In this document: positions 49,662 through 61,774 of the stretch, piece by piece
Layout: the number at the start of each line of letters is the position of its first letter
How positions within the stretch are numbered: the first letter of the stretch is position 1
Assembly (NCBI GenBank): GCA_023213395.1
Contig: CM041465.1
Span: 233,499,741 to 233,563,740 of the forward strand
Reading direction: 5' to 3'
Origin: Cycas panzhihuaensis
Lineage: Eukaryota; Cycadophyta
Length of the DNA: 64,000 nt
Notes under the pieces: model-generated
Told to the model about the DNA's origin: nothing
What the model saw: only the letters and a program-made list of their open reading frames with translations
Databases searched by the model: none
Program-made: the position numbers and the translations under genes

Positions 49662-50876
49662 AAGTATATCATGCCAACTCATTTTAATAATAATATGCAT
49701 TGTTGAGTCGATGCCATCACATACGTATATATTGCAGTTTGCAAATATTTTGTTGTTTATTGAAGTTTTTGTATGTGATAAGGGCAAGAAAAGTCCACCA
49801 AGGTCAGTGATAAGGGTGTGCCTTTATACCTACACACACTGCCCAACAGATAACCTCACACAGGAAGATAAGAAGGTGATTTTATACCCACGTAGGAAAG
49901 AATATATGAGAAATAAAAGAATGTCTGTGTATACGTTCGTGTATACGTTTGCGTAGCCGAAATATAAATTCATTCCCCCAAAATATATATTTACGCCGTC
50001 ACAATATATAACATTAATCCAATATTTCATTATTGGCAGCTACAAATTCACTCATTTCATCATTAAAACATTAACTCTGAATTCACTAGATGCATATGCC
50101 ATATTGTTATTAGGCGACAGTATTATTACCTTCATTAAATAAACTAGCTAAACCTATAACTATCATTAGTGCCTCTGTGTCGAGTCATGGAGTAAACTAG
50201 TGTTGCCTGCTTTAGTGTATTAACTAGGGCACTTGTATATTTTGACAGTCGTCGTCTTAACCAGTAATACATCTACCTCTATGTGTTGACCAGAGCATTT
50301 CAACAAAGGTTTCTATATATATATATATATATATGCAATGCTATTTTGTCTTCAATCAAGCCTAACATTAACATAAATACTATATTCCACACATATAATT
50401 CGTACAAGAACTTAATTTGCTAGTATGTCTACAATTTGGCACAAAGTGCATTGGTTGGGTGCTCCCTTATTGCAAAGGCTTTAAAAAAATTATATATTCA
50501 GACGCTTGTTAATTGTGACAATTACATAGTGTCATTGTAATGCCAACTTTAAATTAATAACACAATCGCCTGCCACTCTGTTGTCTATATTGAAGTTGAG
50601 GTTCGCCTGCATATATTGAAGGTCTTGCTATATTGAATAAAGCCCAACATCGTAACTCGCTTAACGAAGATAATTTCATTCTAGGTTGCTCGACTACTTA
50701 TATTAAAGTGCATAGATTGAAGTTGCATATAACATATTGAATCCTTGTTATAGTTGGTGAATCCCTTACCTCTAAGCCATTGTGAAGGGCATCTCATAAC
50801 AATAAATAAGATAATATAGTGGGAGTCAGTAAAGACACTCAAAAGCAAGGTGAAGGAATGAGAGCATTATTTTAAG
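48090..50876 (+). other. interior of element F before the BRCT segment, no gene
   Basis: It starts with the primer site. Short direct repeats occur at 48330-48415 (GTGCATTAAGCTACCATATC, twice). Three (TA)n tracts with duplicated spacers lie at 49395-49710, and a fourth TA tract at 50313-50334. No gag or other protein is recognisable. Confidence 0.6.
49395..49710. repeat. three (TA)n tracts with duplicated spacer and a 29-bp perfect hairpin
   Basis: TA tracts lie at 49395-49437, 49491-49540 and 49626-49659. The spacer GAAGTATATCATGCCAACTC... occurs after the first (49441-49490) and again after the third (49661-49710). Between the second and third tracts, 49548-49576 and 49601-49629 are perfect inverted repeats (ATATTGAAGTAGATATATAC... 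and its complement) with a 24-bp loop. Confidence 0.92.
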
Positions 50877-51405
50877 GAATAAGATTTATGCTAATAGGAT
50901 TTGACCCTACAACACAGAATGAATATGCAACAGATCTTGAGTACAATGGAGCACTCGACGTGGGACGATATAATGTGAGTTGTACTCATATCATTGTTTA
51001 TCAGCTTACATACAATGATCCTATTTGTGTTATGGCTAGGAAGGATGGGAAGGTGTTGATTATACACTTATGGGTTGCAGACAATTTGGCTAGGGGAATG
51101 TTTGCAGATACTAATAAGATTTTGTATAGACCTATAAGAGATATGGTTGGCATTCCAAATAGTGCATGCTTATGCATTTGCTTCATAGGATATCAAGGTC
51201 AAGATTGTTGTGACATTATGAGAATGGTTGAAATAATGGGGGCACATTTTACAAAGCCATTAATTGCGAGTAAAGTAACACATCTCATTTGTTACAAGTA
51301 TGAAGGGGACAAGTACAGGGTTGCTAAACAAATGGGAATAAAGTCAGTCAACCATCATTGGCTTGAAGATTGTTTGAAGGTTTGGGCATTACTTCTTGAA
51401 AAGAA

Positions 51406-51897
51406 TGTAGCGTTCCCAAAATAATGAAGAAGTCAGTTTTACTTAATATGGTGAAGTCAGTTTTTAGAAAAGAATTAAAAGAAGAATTATTTATTTTATT
51501 ATGAAGTCGGTTTTTTGGAGGGAAAAGTAAGAAGTTGGGTTTGAAGGCTATAAATATAGAGCCTCCCTCATTTTGAAGATCATCTTGGAGAATTTCGGTT
51601 ATGAAGGGATAATGGCCTCGTGCCTACTAGAGGATTGCGCCTGCCTCGAAGAGGGTTGCAATTGGACACTTTGTATCAGATGACATTGTTCTGATTATTT
51701 ATTATATTATTTAAATCCTGCTATCAATGTATGCATGATATGTATGACTATGGGACTATGTGTTTAGGAGAGTTATTGTTGTAATTATATTTCATCTGTT
51801 GGTAAATATACGAGATCTGCCATATGTTGTGAATTATTGTCGTCAATTGCTAGAAATTGCTTTTGTCTGTTGTGTTTCTTCGAATGGGTCCGCTACA
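51406..51897 (+). repeat. left LTR of element I
   Basis: 492 bp, TGTAGCGTTCCC to GTCCGCTACA, canonical TG...CA. Contains TATAAATATAGAGCC (51550-51564) as a likely promoter TATA box. Confidence 0.93.
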
Positions 51898-53402
51898 TTT
51901 GGTATTAGAGCTGCGTGAAAAAAAAAAATCTAGGGGTTTGAAATAGAAAATAAAAGCCACGTGAACAACAAAGCTGAGCGAATGCAAAGATCAGAGACTA
52001 TATTTCATGGAGGGTTTAAATGATGAAAATCTGTATGAATACGTTGTATGGGAGAATTCTGGTATACGCCTAAATCCTTAAAGATTGTATGGGAGAATCA
52101 ATAAGTTGTCCTGCCTAGCTGTGACTATGGAAATTAGAGGAGCCAACATGTATATATGTAATCACAAAATAATTATGACCAGTCGAGTATCATTGTAGCC
52201 GCCAAGAAATGTATGATTCCCAAGTGTAAAGGTGCCTCATGGGAGAATTAGATCTGTGTAAGGAAGTTTGCATACCCCACCGGAACCTTGGGAAGACTGC
52301 ATAAATATGTCGTTCTGTGCCCTATTCCATTGAGATCTCGGTTTTTGCCCAGACGAACAGAAGCACCGAAGAGATACTATGGAAACAACGACCGAAGCAT
52401 AGATAGAAGAGAAGAGAAAGTTCAGAGATATCCTTATCTACGTCATCGGTACATATTGTATGTAAAAGATACGCCACAGAGAAAATAATACCAAGAGGAA
52501 AAGTAACCACAATCACCATGTGCTACAATTGGTACCACCGCATGACGCCTGTCGCAGTCTGGATTTTCACCATTACATAAGGGTTTCTGTAGCATCTTTC
52601 CCCATAAAGAATCAATCGTTTCCCTCGCTCGAGGAAATCAAGGTTAGCGTGCATACCCTCTGATTTCATAGTAATCATCGAACGATTGAGCATCATTATT
52701 ACCCGAGGTCGTTGTCGCTTGAAGCCCTGTAACAAGATCTATTTCTACCAGGCCCATGTGAAGAACTTATTGTCCTCTGTCTTAATCATGTTTGTGCCAT
52801 CCACCTTGAATCATGACCCCCTATTCGTCTACCATTGCGTGTGACTGGCTATCGATTTGATCTACCCATCGCGTACAATCTTTCGTATCGTTGTTCGTTG
52901 GAGTGGTGTTGTTGATTTCTATCCAATTCAAACCTGGTTTGATCTATTTGGTTGAACGCTTGGTTGAATAGTCGCCCATTGACCAGCCTTTATTAAATTA
53001 TTTGCGTGCAAATATTAAGTTTATTTTTTTCAAGGTTTTTATTACATTAAAACAGATTGAATGTATAGTCGGAGTTCGTCTCTCTCAAGGTCATGTGTTT
53101 GGTCAATATGACCTAGGGTTAATTCTAATAGGGGTTTAACAAAAAAAAAAAAGAAGAAAGAGTCTTTTTATATTTTACATTTAAAGGAGATAGTTGGCAC
53201 TTTTTCCCATATCTCCTGTCGTAGGTGTTAGATTGCAGTGTCGTATGAACCATTGGGTTCCTGGTTTAGAGACGTTCATAACAAGTGGTTATATACAATA
53301 GTTTTGACCAACAGAGAATATAGATTTTAATTGTCGAAGTGAAGCCTCCACTGAGTAAGAAAAATAGAAACAAACTTTTTTGGTTTGGAGGATTATGAAG
53401 AC
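51898..53402 (+). other. leader of element I, no gene
   Basis: Begins with the primer site. No long reading on the plus strand; scattered short open stretches on both strands show no known motif. Confidence 0.55.
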
Positions 53403-53823
53403 ATGAAAAAATGGATAGAAGACTTCGAGTTTACGTCCGATACAGAAATGAAAAAATATGGACCATTATTAGAAATGATATTGAATGGACAAAGCTTATG
53501 AGTGGTTTATTAACTGGGCTAAAGAACCTTTTCTATGGTACCAGTTTTCAGAGGCAGCTACCACAACTTTTAAGAAACATAAGCAGGGTGAGGTTCATGC
53601 AGATGAGGAAGGGCAAGAAGAAGACATTGTTAATGAGGAGATTCTAGAGGTCTTGCAAGAGCTAGAACGAGATCTAGCACAAAGAAAACAATATGACAAC
53701 ATAGAAGACTCGAAGCAGGTACAAGCAATAGAAGAGTCTCATTTCAAAATCAGAGAGGAAATCCAAAGTGAAGTTATACAGGAGCAACACGAAGACAATG
53801 AGGAACAAGCATATTTTTCTTAA
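53403..53823 (+). pseudogene. acidic, coiled-coil-like hypothetical product of element I, frameshifted
   Basis: Two overlapping frames look like one broken gene. ATG at 53403 gives MKKWIEDFEFTSDTEMKKYG and ends at TGA 53499-53501. A frame starting at 53485 continues MDKAYEWFINWAKEPFLWYQ and then a long stretch rich in E, Q and K (53560-53820), ending EEQAYFS at 53823. The composition suggests a helical or coiled-coil protein, but I recognise no domain. It is the only coding-like stretch of the element. It could be a gag-derived product or another captured host fragment. Confidence 0.45.
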
Positions 53824-54794
53824 CAAATTTCTTGCAAGGTACCCAATGATCCTGTATTGCATATGCATATTTTGTTCGGTAGTTTTGTATGTCCTCTCCC
53901 TTTCCCTAGTTCAATAGCAATACAAAAGCCCTTTTCTCCTCAACCCATAGTTAACCATGCTCTAAACCCCCCTAACTTTAGTTTTTTCATAGGTCAAATT
54001 CTAATTTCCCTCTGTAACCCTTGTTCATCTCTTTACTTAGCTATTCCCTCACCCCCTATAGACCATCCTCAATAGGACAACCTACAACTTCAATCTGTAG
54101 TTAGTTTTCATCTCTTAGTATTATCCCTTACAAAACCCAGTCTGATTTTTCCCTTGCCTCTTCAATTCCATATTATCAATATTGTCTTTTCCATTAAATC
54201 TTTTCTTTTATTTGAATACCAATCCTAAAACCCTATTAAGGTTTTTTTCCATAAAGAACCTCTATCACTAATTCCCCATCCATCCTTTTCTCCCAAAAAG
54301 TGTTGTGGTCCAACAAAACCTATACAAACTTTCATCTCCATCCAAGACATATTCCAAAATTTATCCTTCCTTTCTATACCTTCAAAGCTATGCTTGATCT
54401 CAGTTCACAATTCCTCCTTTTCTTTTTCCCACAATAGGCAATCATCAATCCATGACCCTCACGATCAATTCTTTTTCCAAAGCCTTCACGTCTTTATCCA
54501 AAATTCATCCCATTTGAAAACAAAAGGTGCAAATGCAAGGCAAGACCAGGACAAGTCATTTGAGATACCGCATAGGTCCCAGGATCCTTCTGATTTAGAA
54601 CAAGGCATTGCATGTACCTGGTCCCACAAACAAACATCGACAAATTTAAGATGCTTATTAGTATAGCCCCACAGAAGATACAAGATTGAGCCAAATTTTC
54701 ATGACCTACATGATCTAGCAGGTGATGGTTGAATCGAGCGACAAGCAATTTTCAATACTTCAAGGGCAAAGTATCATTTTGAGAGGAGGGGAAT
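53824..54794 (+). other. 3' untranslated interior of element I with polypurine tract
   Basis: Pyrimidine-rich, CCCT-rich plus strand from about 53.88 to 54.45 kb, no gene, ending in the PPT at 54781-54793. Confidence 0.55.
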
Positions 54795-55286
54795 CGTAGC
54801 GTTCCCAAAATAATGAAGAAGTCAGTTTTACTTAACATGGTGAAGTCAGTTTTTAGAAACGAATTAAAAGAAGAATTATTTATTTTATTATGAAGTTGGT
54901 TTTTTGGAGGGAAAAATAAGAAGTTGGGTTTGAAGGCTATAAATATAGAGCCTCCTTCATTTTGAAGATCATCTTGGAGAATTTCGGTTATGAAGGGGTA
55001 ATGGCCTCATGCCTACTGGAGGATTGCGCTCACCTCGAAGAGGGTTGTGGTTGGACACTTTGTATCAGGTGACATTGTTCTGATTATTTATTATATTATT
55101 TAAATCTTGCTATCAATGTATGCATAATATGTATGACTATGGGACTATGTGTTTAGGAGAGTTATTGCTGTAATTATATTTCATCTGTTGGTAAATATAT
55201 GAGATCTGCCATATGTTGTGAATTATTGTCGTCAACTGCTGGAAATTGCTTCTGTCTGCTGTGTTTCTTCGAATGGGTCCACTACG
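54795..55286 (+). repeat. right LTR of element I
   Basis: 492 bp, CGTAGCGTTCCC to GTCCACTACG. Both terminal bases carry transitions relative to the left LTR. Confidence 0.93.
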
Positions 55287-56198
55287 GAGAATTACCAAAA
55301 AAATGGATGAGAACTGGAGATTTTGGAGGGAAAGGCCAGTGATTCAGAGGATGTTTGAGATAGCAAAAGTTGTCTGCCTCTATTGTCAACACACAATCAA
55401 GTATCACATAGTTATTCTATTGGTTTACATGGAACTTTTGTGGTGCCAAATTCCAAACCCCTTTCACATCTTAGGTTAAATAAGTTGGTTGTTACAAATA
55501 AGGAATGGCCAAGGATAAAACTTTCACCCAAAGAACATACAAAAGCAAGGACTAATGAAAAATTGGAAAGGAATGAGAAGCTTTTAGATATAGAGAGCAA
55601 AAATGAACATAAAGAATTTTCTCTGACATTAATAAACCTTAATGACGCCTACTTGTTAGAGTTAGACAAAAAAATTAAAGGAACAAGTGAGAAGGCTACA
55701 AGAATTACATCAGAAAAATTCATTTAAAAATCATGAATATATGGATAAATGTGTCAACAAGGTAAATGAGGATGGCACATCTATACTAAAAGTCAATGAA
55801 ATACAAGATCATACAATACAAAAAGAAAAAGGGCCTACAAACCAAATCATAATCTCAACACATAATTTTAGCACGCTAGAAGAAGAAAATAATATACAAC
55901 AAGAAAATAAGGATGAACCATTGATAGTTGACAAGGGCAAAAAGTTAGAGTCATTCCCAAAAGAACATATAACAATTTATAAAAAGGATACTAAGAATGG
56001 TCGCTAATGTCAGTGATGATATCTACATTCATTGATCAATTGAAGAAGAACCAACCAGTATCAATAACATCTCTTGATCAATCTGAACAAAAGTTACTGA
56101 TACCGACAATAACAAGTTCACCTCCTAATTGACTAAATAATACGAATCAAATAACTATATCATATATACTCGAGGATTTCCCAGTATCAGCAATAATC

Positions 56199-56374
56199 TG
56201 TTAAGAACAATGTTTCATTATTGTAAGGGTTATGTGTCATAAACCCCTTTCTATATTCTTGTGACAAGTGGCATTCATGCATCATGTGGTTTCCAAGATT
56301 CTTCTATATTGTACACTATTTATAGAGGGCCTTCCCTCATTAATGATCAATGAATACTTTTGTGAAGTTTGACA
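56199..56374 (+). repeat. 5' LTR of copia H
   Basis: 176 bp, TGTTAAGAACAATG to GAAGTTTGACA. Confidence 0.93.
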
Positions 56375-57068
56375 TGGTATCAGAGCAGGCTTAAAGGGAG
56401 TTGGAGAAAGGTTGAAGCGACTAAGTCAGAAATAGTTAGGAGGCGAAGTCTGATCAAGGGATTTTGAAGAACCAGAATTGATAAAGACATTAAAGGTCAA
56501 AAAGTACATGTATGGCTAAAAATATCTGCAGTACGACCCTGTATGGAACCACAACAAAACTGTACAAAAACTTTTTTAAAGTTATTAGATTGAGACAAAA
56601 TTTGGTGGAAAGATTCATCTCATTGAGCTCATCAATATGTCCAAAAGGCTTGACTTCAAATTTGAAGCAGAGAGGTGGAAAATTCAAGATTTTCAGTGGG
56701 CATCCAACAAAACCCTCCAGTGGAGATTTCTCATCAAATTCTTAGATTTTCCAGATACTTTTGTACTCAAAATCTTTGTCTTGTCAAGACAAATCTATTG
56801 ACTACTTGTTCAACCTCTTTTGCTGGATAAAACTCGAGTTATGAGCATTTATTACTTTTAAACCCTTGTTTGGCTGTACTCTTTCGGGGCAGTTTTTGAG
56901 AAAACGAGACTAAATGTGAAGAAAAAAAATTATGGGTTCCCGAAGCTCTCATTGAAAGCTTTAATTTGAGACCGCTTTTAGTCAATTCCATGCATCTGTA
57001 CTTTTTCCATAAAAGTCCGTACAAGTTCGTACGACTCATTAATTTAATCCTGTCTCTGTTTTTTTAAG

Positions 57069-60000
57069 ATGGCCTCCTCAATTGTTGCACTTGTAGAAGC
57101 TGACAAGCTCACTGAAACCAATTTTAGTCTCTGGAAAATCAAAATTGAGAGTCTCTTCAAAGTAAAAAGTGCATGGAAGATAGTGACTGGGGAAGAAAAG
57201 AAATCCAATGACATAGTTGATCAAATAGCATGGGAGGAAAATGGCAACATAGCTATTGCCATACTTAAGCCCTCAATCTCAGATTCCCTCCTACCTTATG
57301 TAGATGGTGTCAAATCCTCCTTTGAAATTTGGAAAGTGGTTACATCTTTGTTCAACCAAAAGAATGAGACTCGAATAATTGCTATTAGGGAAGAATTGTA
57401 CAAGCTCAAAATGAGAGAAAATCAACCTATTTTCGAGTTTGTGGCAAAAATAAATAGTGTGAAGAACAATTTTATCACTGTTGGGGATAAGATAACTGAC
57501 ACAGAACTGGTCGATTTGGTGTTAAACAAATTACCTAAATCTTTTGATAACATGGTCAACGTGTTGACAGGGGGAGGCTAGACAACCAACATGACTTTTG
57601 AAGCTTTGACAGGCCACATGTTAAATCAAGAATAAAGAAATAAAAGGTATGAGGAAGATGCTACAAAAATAAAAGAAGCATTTGTGCCCAAATTTAATTT
57701 GGGCAGAGGACGTGGGCAACCTAGCATTCGAGGTCAAGGTCAAACTCCAGTAACAAGCATTAGAGGATGTTGGATAGAAGGAAGAGAAAGAGCCAGAGCT
57801 ACTCCTCCTCGTGAATCAAGAGTTTGTTTCAATTGTGGAAAACTAGGCCACTTCTCGAGTGATCATTGGGCTTTCAATGTTTACTACCACTGTGGACAAT
57901 CTAGACACTTTCCTATCAATGTCCTAGCGAGCATGCTGCAATTTAGAGAGGGAAATAGATTGCAGGACACTACAACGAAGAAAAAGAGTAGGACATAGAG
58001 TAAGATGAAGTGGAAACAGTGTTTGCAGTTGCTCTGGTTGCCAGCACAAAAGCAACATACAACTGGTATATGGACTTAGGAGCCTCTAATCACATGATTG
58101 GGAGAAAGGAATGGTTTGAAACCCTTAAACCATATTCTTTATATAGATTTATCGAATTGGATGACAATTTCCCTCTTCGTATAGAAGGCATTGGAATAAT
58201 TGTTATTGAAATCGAAGGGAACACACACAACGAATCGGGAATGCACTTTATATACCTGGGATGAAGAACAATCTCTTGTCTATATCCCAAGCTTGGCAAA
58301 AAGAAGCTGGTGACCATATTTGATGATAATGGGCATTGTTTTATACTAGACATGAAAAAAAATGGAACTGTAATTGCAGAAGGAATAGAGAGCAACAACT
58401 TTTACAAATTGCTCTCTACACCTATCTTGCCTGCACCTAATGTAAGGTCGCTTGTTGCTACAAGCTAAGATGATAATGAACTTTAGCATTCAAAGTATGG
58501 GCATATCTCAAATGATAGGTTAACATTGCTAAAAAATTTTAACACGGTGAATGAGTTGCTAAATATATCATTTGGTTCTTTTGTGTGTAAAAGCTACATG
58601 ATGGGAAAACAACATCAGAATCTTTTCCCAAAGAGCACATGGCGAGCACAAAGCAAGTTGGAATTGATTCACTCAGATCTTTGCGGTCCTATTACACCAA
58701 ACTCAATTAATGGTGCTCAGTACTTCCTTGCCTTCATTGATGACTTCTCCAAGAAGACATGGATATATTTTTTAATTAACAAATCTAAAGTTTTTGATTG
58801 CTTCAAAAAATTTAAAGCTGAAGTTGAATTAGAAAGAAATAATAAAATCAAATGTATTTGATCTGATGGAGGCAAATACACATCAAAGGAATTTCTTCAT
58901 TTTTGTAAAATCCATGGAATACACAGTCACCTCAATCAAATGGTGTAGCAGAACGGATGAACAGGACAATTCTAGAAATGGCTCGGTGTTTGATTCAAGA
59001 TAGGTAGGTCACCAAAATCTAATGGGTTGAAGCTATCAACACTGCAGCATATCTAATAAATAGGGGTCCAACACATGCTTTGCACCAAATCACACTAGAA
59101 GAAGCATGGACTGGAAAAAAGCCTTATGTAAGTAATTTAAAAGTCTTTGGCTGCAAAGCATATGTTTACATTCTAGATACAAAATGGACCAAACTTGACA
59201 ATAAGAGCATAGAATGCATAATGATAGGTTATAGCACCAGATCAAAGGCCTACAGATGCATAGATCCCAAAACAAATAAGATTTATGTTAGTAGGGATGT
59301 TGTGTCTAATGAAAGCCTTAAAAGCAATCAAGGAAAATGTGAGGAAATAGAAATGGTAACAAAAGCAGTGACTAAACATGTTCCTACATCTTTAGATGAA
59401 AACTCTGAAATCACCATAGGAATTATTGATTCAAATAGTGAAACTTCTGAAGACCATTCTCTAGAGTATAAACAGGACAACTCTTGTATTCCTAAAGAAG
59501 GAGAGCAAAGAATCATATCAGAATAGCATGCCACGAAAGGTTACCAAAATGGTACCTTAAAACTGTTGAAGAAACAAAGGGGGATATCTTCGAGCATAGA
59601 ACAAGATCTCAAAAGCATTAAGCATTGTTATGCTCAATTGAACCCACTAGCTATGAGGAAGCTAACCAACATTCAGAGTGGAGAACAACTATGGATGATG
59701 AAATGGCTGCAATCACTAAAAATAGAACTTGGGATCTGGTTGAACCTGCTGCAAATAAACCCATTGTAAGCTGCAAATGGGCATACAAAATAAAGGAAAA
59801 GTCAAATGGAGAGATTGAAAAGTACAAAGCAAGGCCAATTGCCAAAGGATACACTCAAATTGAAGGCATAGATTATGAGGAGACATTCTTGCCAATGGCT
59901 AAGCTAAATACTGTAAGAGTAGTAATTGCATTAGTTGCACAACAAAAATGGAAAATATTTTAGCTTGATGTAAAAAATGCCTTCTTAAATGGAGACTTAA

Positions 60001-61183
60001 AAGAGGAGGTATATATGTATCAACCTGAAGGACACTTCAAGCCAGGCGAAGAAAATCTCATATGTAAACTAAAGAAAGCCCCGTATGGACTCAAACAAGC
60101 CCCTAGAGCATGGTATGCAAAATTGGATTAGTATCTTGTCAGCAACTTGTCAGCAACAACTTTAACAGGTGCGAGTCAGATCCAAGGTTATATGTAAAAA
60201 TCAATAAGGGACAAATAACAATTATAGCACTGTATGTAGATGACATGCTGCTTACAGGAAGCAATGTTGACTCAATTGCATTCATCAAAAGTTAGTTGGA
60301 ATTGTTTTTTGAAATGACTGCCCTTGGAATTTTACACTACTATCTTGGAATTGAGGTGACTTAGTTAAAAAACTCCATTATTCTGTCCTAATCAAAATAC
60401 ATCAGAAATATACTTAGAAGGTACAATATGGAAAATTGTAACAGTTGTGCCACACTTATGGAGATAGGTTGCATACTCAGTTATGATGCAAAAGGACAAA
60501 AAGTAAATGCAACCACATACAAACAATTAGTTGAAAGTCTGATCTATCTCACTACTACTAGACCAGACATAACCTATTCAGTTGGAGTTGTCTCTAGGTT
60601 TATGCAAGAGCCAAAAGTATCACACTAGAATGCAACAAAATGAATACTCAGATATCTAAAAAGAAATGTAAATCTTGGATTAAGTTACACATAGAATAAT
60701 GCTATACAACTAATAGGTTACATTGGCTCTAATTGGGTAGTAGACACAATAGAAAGAAAGTCCACTAGAGGATATTGCTTCACTTTAGAATTAGCAATTT
60801 TTTCTTGGAGCAGTAAAAAGTAACCCACTGTTGCCTTGTCATCTACAAAAGTTGAATACAAATCAACTGTTAGTGCAACATGCAAAGCAATCTGGATCAG
60901 ACAACTGTTGAAGGACTTGGGACTAGAACAGAAGTTGCTAACCATCTTGTATTGTGACAATCAAAGCACAATCAAGATGACCAAAAATCTTGTTTTTCAT
61001 GCAAGGATGAAACACATAGAGGTTCATCATCATTTTATAAGGGAGAAAGTTCAAAGCAAGGAGATTGAACTTCTACATTGTACATCAGAAGAACAAACAA
61101 TAGATATATTTACAAAGCCATTGAACAAAGACAAATTTCAATTATTCAGAGATAAGCTAGGAATAAAGGAGATAAAACATTAA
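57069..61183 (+). pseudogene. copia H gag-pol polyprotein, broken
   Basis: Gag starts MASSIVALVEADKLTETNFS at 57069 and is open to 57581 (MRENQPIFEFVAKINSVKNN, KLPKSFD). The first zinc knuckle is CFNCGKLGHFSSDH with the last cysteine changed; the second is degenerate (57800-57925). Protease reads WYMDLGASNHM, so DSG is DLG (about 58067). GAG-pre-integrase lies near 58490-58590. Integrase at 58526-58990 has AFIDDFSKK, then a stop before SDGGKY, and the NGVAE region is disrupted. Integrase C-terminus at 59080-59526. Reverse transcriptase at 59625-60295 has [11 protein letters not shown], then a stop, and an intact LYVDDMLLTGSN. RNase H at 60836-61183 has STKVEYKSTVSAT in place of STEAEY and ends FTKPLNKDKFQLFRDKLG. 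Multiple stops and frame changes. Confidence 0.92.
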
Positions 61184-61190
61184 GAGAGGG

Positions 61191-61382
61191 TGTTAAGAAT
61201 AATGTTTTATCTAGGTCTTATATCATTATTGTAAGGGTTATGTGTCATAAAACCCTTTCTATATTCTTATGATAAATGGCACTCATGCATCAAGCGGTTT
61301 CCAAGATTCTTGTATATTGTACACTATTTATAGAGGGCTTTCCCTCATTAATGATCAATGAATACTTTTGTGAAGTTTGACA
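61191..61382 (+). repeat. 3' LTR of copia H
   Basis: 192 bp, TGTTAAGAATAATG to GAAGTTTGACA. Confidence 0.93.
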
Positions 61383-61387
61383 TAATC

Positions 61388-61774
61388 ATTTCGCCTCCTA
61401 ATAAATTTAAGAAGATCTCAAGCATTGGTATAGAATTTTATATTCTAAAACAAAATCATGTGTGTCAATAGTTTGAAGTCAAACTCAAATGGAAGATTAC
61501 TTGGCAACAACCTTCAACTTGCAAGCAAAAGCATATAGAAATTCAACATTTTTGTAGTTCCAATCTACCAAAAAATTCTAACTGGTCCACAATCGCATCA
61601 ACTTATTCAAGTTTGCCCTTGTATGTGTATTCGTTATTATTTAAAGTTCCAATAATTATGACTCAATGACATACATTAGATAATTATGATATCCTTTTAT
61701 TAGCAAGAGGTGACAACAGACCAATCGTTATCTCAATCATGTTCTGAGGACGAAACATTTCAAGGAGGGGGTCT
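61388..61774 (+). pseudogene. end of the BRCT-derived segment and gypsy-like pol tail of element F
   Basis: With H removed, the frame upstream (LEDFPVSAI) continues here as SPPNKFKKISSIGIEFYILK until a stop near 61470, so the captured segment probably extends into this stretch. From about 61683 the sequence belongs to F itself. It ends with the frame QSC-EDETFQGGG and the purine tract AAGGAGGGGGTC, which resembles the C-terminus of plant gypsy pol and its PPT. Confidence 0.55.

Larger units (their letters stand above)
51406..55286 (+). mobile_element. non-autonomous LTR retrotransposon I inserted in the BRCT segment
   Basis: Two LTRs of equal length (492 bp) lie at 51406-51897 and 54795-55286. 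The primer site TTTGGTATTAGAGCTGCG follows the left one (51898) and the PPT GAGAGGAGGGGAA (54781-54793) precedes the right one. The target duplication is AAGAA (51401-51405) against GAGAA (55287-55291), and the BRCT reading frame continues across it. The 2.9-kb interior has no gag or pol, only an acidic open stretch at 53403-53823. The two LTRs differ at a modest number of sites, nearly all transitions by my eye. Confidence 0.92.
50877..56198 (+). pseudogene. tandem-BRCT domain protein segment, split by element I
   Basis: The 50877-51405 reading contains two BRCT repeats. The first includes VGRYNVSCTHIIVYQLTYND and VLIIHLWVAD. The second includes GYQGQDCCDIMRMVEIMGAH, KVTHLICYKYEGDKY and VNHHWLEDCLKVW, with the conserved late tryptophan of each repeat. 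It resembles the plant tandem-BRCT protein family typified by Arabidopsis At4g02110 (assigned from memory, not by search). BRCT proteins bind phosphopeptides in nuclear DNA-damage responses. Element I cuts the reading at LLLEKN; it resumes at 55292 as YQKNG, stop, ELEILEGKASDSED, stop, and runs on without intron signals to a stop at 55727. A related lysine/glutamate-rich frame continues at 55687-56007. In-frame stops make it a pseudogene. The left edge AAG at 50874-50876 could be an old splice acceptor. Confidence 0.82.
56199..61382 (+). mobile_element. Ty1/copia element H (family 1), complete with target duplication
   Basis: The LTRs are 56199-56374 and 61191-61382, with a perfect target duplication TAATC (56194-56198 and 61383-61387). 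The primer site TGGTATCAGAGCAGGC follows the left LTR (56375) and the PPT TAAGAGAGGG precedes the right LTR (61181-61190). All copia domains are present in order but broken. The left LTR has lost a short internal piece (after TGTTTCAT) present in the right one. It inserted into the BRCT-derived part of element F. Confidence 0.95.

Noticed and set aside
49394-49956. Open stretches encoding IYIYIY runs
   Set aside because: They arise only from (TA)n microsatellites.
50877-56007. BRCT reading as a functional resident gene
   Set aside because: It is enclosed by LTR element F inside the LTR of E, split by element I, and has in-frame stops after the insertion.
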